DNA of 64,000 nucleotides from Streptomyces griseoincarnatus (GCA_014649575.1 BMTH01000020.1:41608-105607), one strand, 5' to 3'. Counted from the stretch's first letter, positions 53,908 through 62,495 are shown. Numbers and translations: made by a program. Notes: a model not told the origin generated them from the letters alone.

Positions 53908-54066
53908 GAGGGCAACGTGCCAGGCGGCACGCCGCTGTTGGCGAAGGTGAGGCAGAGGTGTCCCCCGGTCGGCCCAGCGTGTCCGAACGAATCATCCAGT
54001 GCGTGATTGGTTGTTTGGTTCCTGCTCGCCGATTCGGGTGATTTGCTGTGCCCCTACGCGGCCGGT

Positions 54067-54339
54067 TCAGGGGGTGTCGCGGTCCCGGGATCCTGGGGGT
54101 GTGTGGTCGGAGCACAAGGTGCTTAGCAGGTCCTCGAGCGGTACGTCGAGGGCGTGGGCGATGGAGTGCCAGGTGGTGACGCTGCCTGTGGTGCGGCCGT
54201 GTTCGAGGTCGATGAGCGTGCGGCGGGCCAGGCCGCTGCGGCGGGCGAGTTCGTCGAAGGTCCAGCCGCGCTCGGCCCGCAGGCGCGCCAGATGGACGCG
54301 CAGCGCGGTGAGGTCGGGGTCGGGCGGCAAGATCGTCAC
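54067..54339 (-). CDS. XRE-family HTH regulator
   Basis: The protein has 90 residues. A single Cro/C1-type HTH spans about 10-70: LTALRVHLARLRAERGWTFD, ELARRSGLARRTLIDLEHGR, TTGSVTTWHSIAHALDVPLE, DLL. No sensor domain, so it probably acts as a simple dimeric repressor. Three similar inverted repeats lie between it and the divergent gene at 54514. Confidence 0.92.
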   Translation of the reverse strand: MTILPPDPDLTALRVHLARLRAERGWTFDELARRSGLARRTLIDLEHGRTTGSVTTWHSIAHALDVPLEDLLSTLCSDHTPPGSRDRDTP

Positions 54340-54353
54340 CCCACCATCCGACG

Positions 54354-54432
54354 GTGCAGAGATCTGCCTGTCAGTGCAGGGTTCTGCACTATTTGCCGGA
54401 GGGGGAGTGATTTACGGTGCAGAGATCTGCAC
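54354..54432. promoter_or_regulatory. Three GTGCAG-N4-CTGCAC operator sites
   Basis: Sites: 54354-54369 (GTGCAG-AGAT-CTGCCT), 54374-54389 (GTGCAG-GGTT-CTGCAC) and 54417-54432 (GTGCAG-AGAT-CTGCAC). The first two are 20 bp apart. They lie between the divergent XRE (minus) and Cys-rich (plus) genes and are the probable binding sites of the XRE protein, controlling both directions. Confidence 0.82.
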
Positions 54433-54513
54433 TATCGTGCGTTCGTTCCGGGAGGTGCCTCGAGGAGAGCACCCGCCGTGGAGGGCGCCGACAGTTGGGA
54501 GGTCAATCAGCCG

Positions 54514-55581
54514 ATGAGGCTTGTCGGGGTGCATGCCGCAGCTCGTATCTGGACGGTGGAGCTGCGTCCGCGGGCGGGCGGGCCCAGCCTGGTCTGTGCT
54601 CAGTGCACCGCCCATACCGCGCCTCTCAGCGCCACCTCGGCGCGGTCGGCTGCGCTGGCGCATCTGGCGTGCCATGCCCGCGCCGATTCCCTCCCCGGAC
54701 ATCTGCGCACCTGCCAGTGCCGGGAACGCGGCTGCTCATGGCATCCCCGGCACCGAGGCTGCGCGGGCCCTGTCCTGCTCGCTCTCACACGTGACCGAAG
54801 CGGCCGCACCTGGCGCCTGGCCGACACCTGCGCGGCTTGCGCGGCAGCAACCAGTCATACAGCCGTCGTCCCCGATACGCTGCTGGGCACTCGTCAGCAG
54901 TGTCCGTCCGCCCGCCCCCCGGATTCCGCGCTCGTCAGACCACGGGCCCAATCCGACTCCCGGCTGCGGGTGCGGGAGATGCTCACCTATCTAGCCGCCG
55001 CGCTCCCCCGTTTCGCTTCCCCAGCCGCTCGGCTCTTGGCCCTGCAGTGCGCGCTGCGGGCCAACAGCCGCGGCCAGGTCCACATGCCGGCTGGTCTGCT
55101 GCGGGGCATGCGCCTGCACGGGCGCAGGGAGCTGTGGGAGGAACTCGCCCACGCCGACTGGCTCCGGACGTCGGGCCCGAGGTCTTCCGTCCCGGGGGTG
55201 CAACTCCTCGATGCCGCCCTGCTGGACCAGACGCCCGGTCGCAGTGCACGTCGTCGTGCTGCTCACTGGGCGCTGCACCCGGCGCCCGTGCGGTTGCCGG
55301 CCGCTACTCCGCCGACCCTGCGTCTAGTCGCCCTGGTACTGGCCGCGCACATGTCCTCAGCCGCCTGTCAGCGTACTGACATGGATGTTTTGGCCTGGTT
55401 GTGCGGACACTCACGGCATCAGGCCGCCGAGCTGCTCGACAGACTGGTGGTGACCGGCGTCCTGACTGCCTGGCAGCACGACCGTGATGCCGACGAAATC
55501 CTCTGGCAGCTGACGCGTACGGGGTGGCGCAGCATTGCATCACTGCCGCACCCATCCACCGTTCACAACCAGGCACGGTAA
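54514..55581 (+). CDS. Cys-rich protein with C-terminal winged-helix-like region, unknown
   Basis: The protein has 355 residues. GGGAGG lies 11 bases before ATG 54514; an in-frame GTG at 54478-54480 is also possible. The N-terminal 120 residues contain several Cys/His pairs (CAQCTAHTAPL, HLACHARADSLPGHLRTCQC, RERGCSWHPRHRGCAG, DTCAACAAATSH), likely zinc sites. The C-terminal half is helical with LLRGMRLHGRRELWEELAHA and a second wHTH-like part, MDVLAWLCGHSRHQAAELLD followed by RLVVTGVLTAWQHDRDADEI. It may bind DNA. It is divergent from the XRE gene and shares its operators. Confidence 0.7.
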   Translation: MRLVGVHAAARIWTVELRPRAGGPSLVCAQCTAHTAPLSATSARSAALAHLACHARADSLPGHLRTCQCRERGCSWHPRHRGCAGPVLLALTRDRSGRTWRLADTCAACAAATSHTAVVPDTLLGTRQQCPSARPPDSALVRPRAQSDSRLRVREMLTYLAAALPRFASPAARLLALQCALRANSRGQVHMPAGLLRGMRLHGRRELWEELAHADWLRTSGPRSSVPGVQLLDAALLDQTPGRSARRRAAHWALHPAPVRLPAATPPTLRLVALVLAAHMSSAACQRTDMDVLAWLCGHSRHQAAELLDRLVVTGVLTAWQHDRDADEILWQLTRTGWRSIASLPHPSTVHNQAR

Positions 55582-55752
55582 ACGGCGCACGGAGCACTGC
55601 GGCGCCGCTTGTCCGTACCATCGCTGGACCGAGTACGTCGAGCAGGACGTGCACCAGCACAACGCGACCGAATACCGTGCAGGCACTGCCCGCCCGCGAC
55701 GGGCTTCTCTTCCGCGCATGCTTCGACTGCACGCCGACGAAAGGCCGAGACC

Positions 55753-56379
55753 ATGTCCGAGAGTACGACCGCCACCAATGACGTGGCATCGCAGTATGCC
55801 GCCCAGGTGACCAGCGACCTCGAACACAACCGCAAAGAGCAAGACCGCATCAGCGCAGAAATCGTGGTCCTGCAGCAGGAGCTGGCCGCTTTGCAGCAGA
55901 ACCACACGGTGCTGGTGAACATGCAACAGGCGCTGGGCATCGTCTCCGCACCGGTCGAGCCCACAACCGTGACCGACTCGCCCACAGTGCCCACTCCACG
56001 CAGGAAGGCGGCTGGCACCGGCAAGAAGACCTCGAAGAAGTCCGCAGGCCGACCCGCCAGGAAGAAGGCTGAGAAGCCGGCTCCACGTAAGGAGACGGCA
56101 GCAGCCGCGCCGGCGGATCAACCCACGCTGGTCGACCTGGTCCGCCGCCACCTCACCGAACAGAGCGAGCCGCGCTCTGCAGCGGAGATCACCACCGCTC
56201 TTGGCCAAGCCCACCCCGAACGCCCCGTCAAAACAACCGTCGTGCGCAGCACCCTGGAAGGGCTCGTGGCCAAGAGCCAGGCCGAGCGCACCACGCAGGG
56301 CCGCTCCGTCTACTACACCGCCACCCAGGCGGCGTCACCGGACGCCTCTGAGCCTCAGGCAGACGCGCAGTCCGGCTGA
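55753..56379 (+). CDS. Coiled-coil, Lys/Pro-linker and winged-helix protein
   Basis: The protein has 208 residues from ATG 55753 with AAAGG 8-12 bases upstream; the in-frame upstream extension has no such site. Residues 20-60 form a coiled coil (EHNRKEQDRISAEIVVLQQE, LAALQQNHTVLVNMQQ). Residues 78-120 are a Lys/Ala/Pro linker (AAGTGKKTSKKSAGRPARKK) like histone-H1 or HU-tail segments that bind DNA. Residues 125-195 form a winged helix (LVDLVRRHLTEQSEPRSAAE, ITTALGQ, TTVVRSTLEGLVAKSQAERT). A nucleoid-associated or partition adaptor role is possible. Confidence 0.75.
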   Translation: MSESTTATNDVASQYAAQVTSDLEHNRKEQDRISAEIVVLQQELAALQQNHTVLVNMQQALGIVSAPVEPTTVTDSPTVPTPRRKAAGTGKKTSKKSAGRPARKKAEKPAPRKETAAAAPADQPTLVDLVRRHLTEQSEPRSAAEITTALGQAHPERPVKTTVVRSTLEGLVAKSQAERTTQGRSVYYTATQAASPDASEPQADAQSG

Positions 56380-56525
56380 GCAGCTTCGGATCATGTACGT
56401 GCGGCTCCCGGTGCAGGGCACCCATTGCCAGCCCGGCGTCTCTGGGTCCGCCGCGAAAGGACATCCCGCGGCCTGGGATCATCCGGTTCGCGCCGGTCTG
56501 CAGTGAGTTGGTTGTGCTCAGCGGG

Positions 56526-57248
56526 TCAGCGCGGGCGCCAGGTGCGTACTTCGAGGTGGAGGATGTGGGCGTCCGGGTGGATGCGTCCGGTCTCCACCAG
56601 CCACTGATGAACGGCCGTGGTGACGTCGCCGTCGGCGGCGTCCACGCGGCGGGCGAAATCCGCGGCGTCGAAGCCGCCGGTCTGGGCGGAGCCGTAGGAG
56701 CGTTCTTCGGTGTGGTCGGCGCGCTGGATCACGTCACGGCGGATGCCGGGTGAGTCGGTTCTGCTGCCGGAGGGATGACGGTAGCCGGTCCTGGCGAGAC
56801 GGACGGTGAAGGCCAGTCGCAGACCGCGGCGGGCGGCCTCAGCGATGAGGGGGCGCAGACGGGCGGAGCCGGAGGCGATGGCCTGGGCGCCGACGCGGCC
56901 GGTGCCGGAGCCGCTTGGGGTGATCATCACGGCTTTGGTGCGCACGCGGGCGCGGGCGCCGGAGGCGGTGGTGCGGCGGTGGGTGTGCCGGGCGGCGATG
57001 GCCGCCAATTCGGGCAGGTCGGTGATGCCGCCGGTTTCAACTGCGGTGAGGACTTCGCGCAGGGCAGTGACGAAGGCCGCGCCCTTGTTCTTGGTGTAGA
57101 ACTGCGAGACCAGGGAGGGGTCGCGGTTGAGGATGCGGGCGATGTCGCGTTTGGTGTAGCCGGCCGCCTGGAGCCGGTCGGCCAGGCGGGCTGCTTCGTT
57201 CAACTGGCCTTTTCCTGCGGGCCGGTTGCGGCGTGTGCGGGGCGGCAT
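56526..57248 (-). CDS. HTH protein, third gene of an unknown three-gene operon
   Basis: The protein has 240 residues. ATG 57248 overlaps the upstream stop (TGATG) and has AGGAG 5 bases before it. The longer frame running to 58889 is an antisense-frame shadow. Residues 15-60 are an HTH (LNEAARLADRLQAAGYTKRD, IARILNRDPSLVSQFYTKNK). A basic middle part (RTTASGARARVRTKAVMIT) leads to a C-terminal domain with GFDAADFARRVDAADGDVTT and AVHQWLVETGRIHPDAHILH. The outline (HTH, basic middle, compact end, small size) recalls terminal proteins of linear replicons, but I see no decisive motif. Confidence 0.75.
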   Translation of the reverse strand: MPPRTRRNRPAGKGQLNEAARLADRLQAAGYTKRDIARILNRDPSLVSQFYTKNKGAAFVTALREVLTAVETGGITDLPELAAIAARHTHRRTTASGARARVRTKAVMITPSGSGTGRVGAQAIASGSARLRPLIAEAARRGLRLAFTVRLARTGYRHPSGSRTDSPGIRRDVIQRADHTEERSYGSAQTGGFDAADFARRVDAADGDVTTAVHQWLVETGRIHPDAHILHLEVRTWRPR

Positions 57249-59344
57249 CAGGTCTCCTGGCCGGTGGTGAGGGCGGCGCGGCCCGCGTTGCGCAAGGTGA
57301 GGAGTTCTTCTTCGCTGGTGGGTGCGGGCAGGGGTCCGGTGAGGTGGCCTTTGAGGAGGTAGTCGCCGGGCTGGTGGTGGTAGGGCCAGTTCTGGGGCTG
57401 GGTGAGGTAGAGGGCGTCGGTGCGGAACGCGATCACTGTGCCCGGTGGTGTGTGGAGGGCTCCAGCGTGGGTGTCGTCGTCGCGGTGGCGCTGGCTGAGC
57501 AGGGCGGCGCGGGCGCTGGACCAGATGGCGGCGGCCCATTCGGGGTGGGTGTTGGGGTCGCGGCTGAAGCCGGTGGGTTTCTGCCAGGTGATCAGTTCGT
57601 CGTCGAAGCCGATGATCTCGGCGTCCGGCGGTACGTCGCGTTCCAGGGCGCGGGGGGTGGTGCCAGTGACCATGCGGGGGCGCTGGGCAAAGGAGCCGAT
57701 GCCGTAGAGCAGGATGGCGCGCACGGCGCGGGAGGCGAGGTGGGCGGCGCGGGCCTGCTGGGCGTCGCCCTGGAAGTGGGCTTGAGCGGTGAGGTTGGTC
57801 CAGGTTTCTTTGAGTTTCTTGGCCCAGTCGTCGAGGGGTTTGCCGTCGTCCCAGAGGATGCCGTCGAGGATCTCGATCTTCCAGGGCTGGATGGGGTTGG
57901 CGAGGGCGGTGTGGATCTCCGGGCCGCCGGCCCAGGTGGTGAAGGTGTCGCCGGGCCGGCTGGGGTAGTGCCAGGTGCGGTCGCCGGGTGCGGGGGCTGG
58001 GAGAAGGCCGACGTGGTTCCAGGCGTCGGGCACGGTGACTCGGACGTGCCAGTGTCCGCATCCGTATAGGGCGCGGGTCTGTTCTTTCTCGCTCCAGGAG
58101 GCGAAGGTGTGGGCGGTGATGCGGCGTGGGGTGCCGACCGGGGATTTCCAGGTGTGCTTGGCGTAGGCGAAGGTGCGGTCGTATTCGACGAGCTGGGGCA
58201 GCTGCTCGGGCACGCGGGGTGGTGTGATGAGTTCGTTGCGGCCTTGGCCTGCGGTGGCGTGCAGCAGGCTGCGTAGTTCCTCGGAGAGCACGGGGAAGCC
58301 TTCTGCGTACTGGCCGCGGGTGGGGATGGTGCGGGTCCACAGGTCGCGGCCGGTCTGGGAGGGTGAGCCCATGAGGACGGCGTCGGGCCAGTGGCGGCGG
58401 AGTGCCTGCCATAGCAGGACGAAGGCGTCGCGGACGGTTGTGGGGGCGTCGCCGTCGAGGTCGAACCACTCCCCCACCGAGCGGATCTCCACATGTTGGT
58501 CGCCGTTGTCGCGCTGGTAGCGGCCGACGGGGTTGCGGGGGTGGACGAAGTGTCCGGCCATGCGGTCGCGGCCGCGGCCTGTGTCGGTGCGCCAGCCCGG
58601 GATGGGGGCGTTGAGCCAGGCGGCGACGGCGTCGCGCAGGTAGGGGTAGCGGTCGGCGTCGCGGTGCCAGGGGTCGCCCGCGGTGATGTAGATACGCTCG
58701 ACGCCGTCGGGGAGGGTGTGGAAGACGGCGGTGAGGATGTCCGCGGCTGTGGCGGCGCCGAGGTCGACGCGGTGGGTTTGGTTGCGGTGGACCAGGATGC
58801 CGGTCGTGGTGTCCAGGAACACGGTGGAGCGGGCTTGCTGGGTGAAGTTCGGCCGGGTGGAGGCCAGGCCGGGGGTGTGGCTGAACCATGCGTCCCCGGC
58901 GGCGCCTTCTGGGACGGAGGGCAGGCTGCGCGGCTCCTGCGGCGCCGTAGGTTCGGTGGTTTCGGCCGCTTGAGGCGGTGTGGAGGGCTGTGAGCGGGGT
59001 GCGCTCATAGCGGGTGCGGCCGCTGCCGGGCGGGTCGGCTGTTGTCCGCTCTCGGGGACGGTCGTCCGGGCTGGGGCGGGATCCGGGGCCTGCTGCTGTG
59101 CTGCAGGGTCGGGTGTGGAAAGGCGGTCGGGTGCCAGGGCCGGCGCCAGGGCGACGACCTCGGCGATGCTCAGTCCCGCTGCCGGGGCGATGCGTTCCGC
59201 CTTCGCCTTCTCGTAGGCGGCGAGCCGGGTGACGTGTTTGTCGCGGTCGGCTTCGAGCTTGGCCAGTTCCGCCCGGGCCTTCTTGATGGCGTCCCGCACC
59301 GTGCGCAGATCGGCGAGCGCGGCGTTGTAGCTCTTCGCGTCCAT
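57248..59344 (-). CDS. 698-residue protein of unknown function
   Basis: The protein begins with a coiled coil (ALADLRTVRDAIKKARAELA, KLEADRDKHVTRLAAYEKAK), then a Pro/Ala/Gln-rich linker (70-140). A long globular part follows with TVFLDTTTGILVHRNQTHRV, VERIYITAGDPWHRDADRYP, HVEIRSVGEWFDLDGDAPTT, LYGCGHWHVRVTVPDAW, and AIWSSARAALLSQRHRDDDT. No known catalytic motif was found. It is coupled to the HTH genes before and after it. Codon use is normal for the region. Confidence 0.75.
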   Translation of the reverse strand: MDAKSYNAALADLRTVRDAIKKARAELAKLEADRDKHVTRLAAYEKAKAERIAPAAGLSIAEVVALAPALAPDRLSTPDPAAQQQAPDPAPARTTVPESGQQPTRPAAAAPAMSAPRSQPSTPPQAAETTEPTAPQEPRSLPSVPEGAAGDAWFSHTPGLASTRPNFTQQARSTVFLDTTTGILVHRNQTHRVDLGAATAADILTAVFHTLPDGVERIYITAGDPWHRDADRYPYLRDAVAAWLNAPIPGWRTDTGRGRDRMAGHFVHPRNPVGRYQRDNGDQHVEIRSVGEWFDLDGDAPTTVRDAFVLLWQALRRHWPDAVLMGSPSQTGRDLWTRTIPTRGQYAEGFPVLSEELRSLLHATAGQGRNELITPPRVPEQLPQLVEYDRTFAYAKHTWKSPVGTPRRITAHTFASWSEKEQTRALYGCGHWHVRVTVPDAWNHVGLLPAPAPGDRTWHYPSRPGDTFTTWAGGPEIHTALANPIQPWKIEILDGILWDDGKPLDDWAKKLKETWTNLTAQAHFQGDAQQARAAHLASRAVRAILLYGIGSFAQRPRMVTGTTPRALERDVPPDAEIIGFDDELITWQKPTGFSRDPNTHPEWAAAIWSSARAALLSQRHRDDDTHAGALHTPPGTVIAFRTDALYLTQPQNWPYHHQPGDYLLKGHLTGPLPAPTSEEELLTLRNAGRAALTTGQET

Positions 59345-59371
59345 CGAGGCTTCCTCTGTCCGGGCCGGAGT

Positions 59372-59968
59372 TCAGCTTGTGAGATTCGTGCGAACGTAGG
59401 CAATGGCGCCGCCCGAGTGGGAGGCCAGCCGGGTGCCCAGCAGCAGTTCAGCGAGTCGGCGGTCGCCGTCCGCGCTGGAGGTGATCACTGTTTGCGGGGT
59501 GGCCAGGTCGGTGGTGTAGCCGGCCAGGCGGGCTTCGGGAAAGGCGTGACGGCCTTGCGTGTTCCTCTCCCATCGTTCCAGTCCGGTCAGCACGGCCACG
59601 ACGTAGCCCGACAGGGTCACCGGCAGCACTCCCCCGGCCGCGACGCTCACCGCGTCGCACCGCCACCAGCCGCGCAGCGCCTTGAGCAGGTCATCGGGGG
59701 TGAGAGAGGCGGCGAAACCGAGCCAACTGCGGCCGGGTTCCTGTGCGGGCCGGGCGGTGTCGACGCGCAGGACGGCGACTTCCGCGGGTTCCAGCTGGTC
59801 GAGTGGCGCCTGCCGGCGCTCCCTGAGGGCCTGCACGACTTCGAGAGGGATCATGACGCGCACGCCACGCCGTGACAGGCCCGGCAGCAACCCGGCTTGG
59901 ATCAGGCGGCGGAAGGTGGTGATTGCACAGCCGAGCTCTTCAGCCGCCTGCCCGGTCGTCAGCAGCAC
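59372..59968 (-). CDS. Excisionase-like HTH protein, first gene of the operon
   Basis: The protein has 198 residues. GTG 59968 is chosen over ATG 59989 because GAGGAGG lies exactly 8 bases before it. Residues 1-50 are a MerR/excisionase-type HTH (LLTTGQAAEELGCAITTFRR, LIQAGLLPGLSRRGVRVMIP). The remaining 140 residues (GWWRCDAVSVAAGGVLPVTL, SGYVVAVLTGLERWERNTQG) match no family I know. The stop lies 27 bases before the 698-residue gene. Confidence 0.78.
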   Translation of the reverse strand: MLLTTGQAAEELGCAITTFRRLIQAGLLPGLSRRGVRVMIPLEVVQALRERRQAPLDQLEPAEVAVLRVDTARPAQEPGRSWLGFAASLTPDDLLKALRGWWRCDAVSVAAGGVLPVTLSGYVVAVLTGLERWERNTQGRHAFPEARLAGYTTDLATPQTVITSSADGDRRLAELLLGTRLASHSGGAIAYVRTNLTS

Positions 59969-60557
59969 ATCCACCACCTCCTCGCACATCCGAACTCTGT
60001 TATCTGATTAGGCATTGACTCTAGGTGAAGGCTGCTGTGGCGTCAAAGAGCGCTCGGCGCTCCGCCGGCGCGGGACTTCAGGTGCGTAATGCTCGGCTCG
60101 AGCGATGGGACGGAACCTGGTGAAAGGCACGCCAACCGCATCGGCCCACGAGCCGGTGCAGCCGAAGGACGCCCGGGCCAGCGCCGGTCGGCGGCGTGGA
60201 CGCTGTCACGGCCGGGCAGCTCCAAGTGGCTGCGCGGCCTGGAGATCGCGGCAGCCGAGTATCGGGGGCGTTCGGCAGTCGTCCAGGGAGCAGGAAGCGA
60301 GAAGCAAGCTCCCGGCCCACCCGTTGCCAGCCGGCGAGTGAAGGGCGGGATGGAGCCTTCTGTTGCCCGTCGGAGTGCTCCCCGCCATCGGCACCAGATG
60401 AACCTGGCAAGCAGGGGACGACCAGACTTGCCCCTTCGCACCGTCGACCGGCTCGGCAGCCCGACTGACGCGCTGCATCAGCTATCCGCTTCATCCCCGG
60501 CAGCGGAGGAGCCGACCGGGGATGTGCGGTTGCCGTGTCCGGCTCCGATCGTGGTGG
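59969..60557. other. Intergenic stretch between two minus-strand operons
   Basis: About 590 bases. It must include the promoter of the three-gene operon at its left end. Frames here are short and without motifs. AT-rich CTGTTATCTGATTAGG lies at about 59997-60012 and could be part of the promoter. Confidence 0.35.
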
Positions 60558-61373
60558 TCAGCGCTTCGCGGTGCCCATCTGCTGAGGGACCGCCTGCCGA
60601 CACTCATGGCTGACCGACATGGCATCCGCTGAGGGTTGGGGGTTGGGACTGGGGCGGCTCTCCCAGAAGTGGAGCCGGTCGGTCCGGGCGAGCAGTGTGT
60701 TGATGCGGCGGGCAAACTCATGTCCGGGTAGGGGGAGTTCGCTTTCGGGTTCGCGTAGGTAGCCGGCGGTGACAGCGGTGGGGATGTAGGCCATGAGGTT
60801 GCTGACGGTGGCTGGCCGGGAGCGGGCGGTCTGCTTGGCGAGGTGGCGCAGGATCCGCATGAAGTGGGTGGTGGAGGCGCTGGTGATCCGGTGCTCTGCC
60901 GGGTGCCAGGTGTCGCAGTCATCGACAGCCGGGCGTTGGGGTGGGGGTTGGACATCGTCGGTCTGCTGGTGCCAGAAGTCGGCAGTGTCCCGCTCCCCCA
61001 GTGCCAAGTGGTGCAGGTACAGGCAGTAGGCCGCGGCGGCTTGTCCGGCGCCGGCGGCGTACTGCCACCAGAAGCGTGCGCCCTCGTCGGTGTCCGTCAG
61101 CTGCAGGACGCAGGCGAGGACCAGGGCGGCGCGGGGCTCGGGGACCTGGTCGGTGACGAACTTCGCGACGGTGCCCGGCGGGGTGTGCAGGACTAGGGTC
61201 TCGCACAGGGCGCGCAAGTCCTCAGCTGCCGCGTTGCCGCTGCCGCTGTGTGTGGGTTCGCTGGTGCGGGCGGCGTCGCGTGCGGGTGGGCTGGGAGGCG
61301 GGACGACGTCGCGGGGCAGGTTGCGTTCGCGGACGAGGAGGGCTCTGGAAAGGAGTTCTTCGATCCCGGTCAC
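60558..61373 (-). CDS. Unknown helical protein coupled to the XRE/sigma-like gene
   Basis: The protein has 271 residues. GTG 61373 overlaps the upstream stop (GTGA) and has AAGGA 9 bases before it. It has a Pro/Ser linker then ALCETLVLHTPPGTVAKFVT, ACVLQLTDTDEGARFWWQYA, AGAGQAAAAYCLYLHHLALG, ERDTADFWHQQTDDVQPPPQ and THFMRILRHLAKQTARSRPA. The AxxYCLYLHHLALGE segment is like tetratricopeptide-type helical hairpins found in actinobacterial proteins encoded next to sigma-like genes. Function unknown. Confidence 0.72.
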   Translation of the reverse strand: MTGIEELLSRALLVRERNLPRDVVPPPSPPARDAARTSEPTHSGSGNAAAEDLRALCETLVLHTPPGTVAKFVTDQVPEPRAALVLACVLQLTDTDEGARFWWQYAAGAGQAAAAYCLYLHHLALGERDTADFWHQQTDDVQPPPQRPAVDDCDTWHPAEHRITSASTTHFMRILRHLAKQTARSRPATVSNLMAYIPTAVTAGYLREPESELPLPGHEFARRINTLLARTDRLHFWESRPSPNPQPSADAMSVSHECRQAVPQQMGTAKR

Positions 61374-62275
61374 TGGGGGTTTCCTTCGGTCGGAGGAGGG
61401 CACAGGACGCTTTCCAGGAAGCGGGTGGCGTGGCGTTCGTCGGAGCGGACGGCGGCCAGCGGGACACCCAGGAGGGCGGAGACGGTATCTGGTAGGAAAC
61501 CGCACAGCCGACGAAGCACCATGACGTCGAGCTGGCTGCTGGGCAGGCGGCTCATGGCCGTGAACAGCTCGAGGCTCTCGGCGACCTGGTTCATACGGTG
61601 GGCCGGGTCGGTGAGGGCCTGCAGAGCGGCAGTGTCGAAGGCGGCGATGCCCAGTTCGGGCCGTCCGTCGCGATGCGGGGTGCGGGACATGACGGTGGCG
61701 CGCAAGACATCCCAGGCGTAGCGGCGGGTGTCGTGGCTGGCCAGGGCCTCGTTCCAGGACAGCCACAGGATGTCGAAGGTGTCGGACACGGCGGCATCGC
61801 GCTGGTCGTCGTCGAGGAAGGCCTGGGCGTAGAGGAGGTAGTCCGTCTCCACCAGTTCGCGGAAGGCGCGGTGGTCCAGGGGTGGGGCCGTGTCGGTGGC
61901 GGCCAGGGTGGAGGTGCGCTCGGTGCAGCTGTCGATCCACTCGCTGCTCTTGTGGGCCTCGAACGCGGCCTGGCACCACAGCCGGTACAGCGGCCAGTTC
62001 GGCATGCCCAGTTCCGCGGCCAGCAGGTGGACGATCTCCCAGCGCGGGTAGAGACCTACCCCGCGCAGCAGTTCGGAGATCTTGGACTTGGCGAAGCGGA
62101 CGCGCGCGCTGAGATCGCTCAAGGTCAGGCCGCTGGCGAGGTAGGTCTCGCGCATCGGGTCCAGCCAGGCACGGTGGGCACTGCCGACGGTCGCGGCGAT
62201 CGGTCCGAGCTTGCGGCCAGGCCGCACGGTCGAGGATCTGCCGGGTGGTACCGGCGGCTCGGTGGGCGTCGTCAC
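61370..62275 (-). CDS. XRE-HTH protein with a C-terminal sigma-region-4-like end
   Basis: The protein has 301 residues. GTG 62275 is chosen because AAGGAG precedes it by about 10 bases; an ATG at 62305 has no site. Residues 40-95 are an XRE HTH (ETYLASGLTLSDLSARVRFA, KSKISELLRGVGLYPRWEIV). The C-terminal 70 residues (LPSSQLDVMVLRRLCGFLPD, TVSALLGVPLAAVRSDERHA) are like sigma-70 region 4. The middle is helical. The combination suggests a transcription regulator with sigma-like DNA contact. Stop overlaps the next gene by 4 bases. Confidence 0.78.
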   Translation of the reverse strand: MTTPTEPPVPPGRSSTVRPGRKLGPIAATVGSAHRAWLDPMRETYLASGLTLSDLSARVRFAKSKISELLRGVGLYPRWEIVHLLAAELGMPNWPLYRLWCQAAFEAHKSSEWIDSCTERTSTLAATDTAPPLDHRAFRELVETDYLLYAQAFLDDDQRDAAVSDTFDILWLSWNEALASHDTRRYAWDVLRATVMSRTPHRDGRPELGIAAFDTAALQALTDPAHRMNQVAESLELFTAMSRLPSSQLDVMVLRRLCGFLPDTVSALLGVPLAAVRSDERHATRFLESVLCPPPTEGNPQ

Positions 62276-62495
62276 GGGGCGTCGTCTCCTTGTCCTGGGC
62301 CGCATCCAGGCGGTTGCCCGTGCCGGGCGCGGTGTGGGAACGAGAACGAGAGGCGTGCACGATCTGCTGCACGGTCAGGGCGAGAGCCGGAGCCAGCGCG
62401 GCCACGGCGGTCGTCTCGCCGGCTGCGACCAGCACCAGGCTCCAGGCGAAAACCGTCGCCGTAACGGCAATGACCACTATCTGACGGGACTTCAT
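62272..62495 (-). CDS. Small membrane protein, 3' end uncertain (possible frameshift)
   Basis: ATG 62495 has GAGGTG 5 bases upstream. It begins MKSRQIVVIAVTATVFAWSL and continues with VLVAAGETTAVAALAPALAL, giving two membrane helices, then a basic tail. In its own frame there is no stop until 60558, more than 1.9 kb away, across the XRE gene. A natural stop overlapping the XRE start (GTGA at 62272-62275) exists in the neighbouring frame. A one-base shift near 62330 would restore a normal operon gene of about 74 residues. Confidence 0.5.

Noticed and set aside
56526..58889. 787-codon minus-strand frame extending the HTH gene upstream
   Set aside because: The upstream two thirds are Arg/Pro/His-rich and lie in a shifted frame within the 698-residue gene, which has better composition and an AGGAG-supported TGATG overlap.
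59969..60557. Possible telomere or replication origin in the gap
   Set aside because: No clustered inverted repeats, iterons or DnaA-box series were found.
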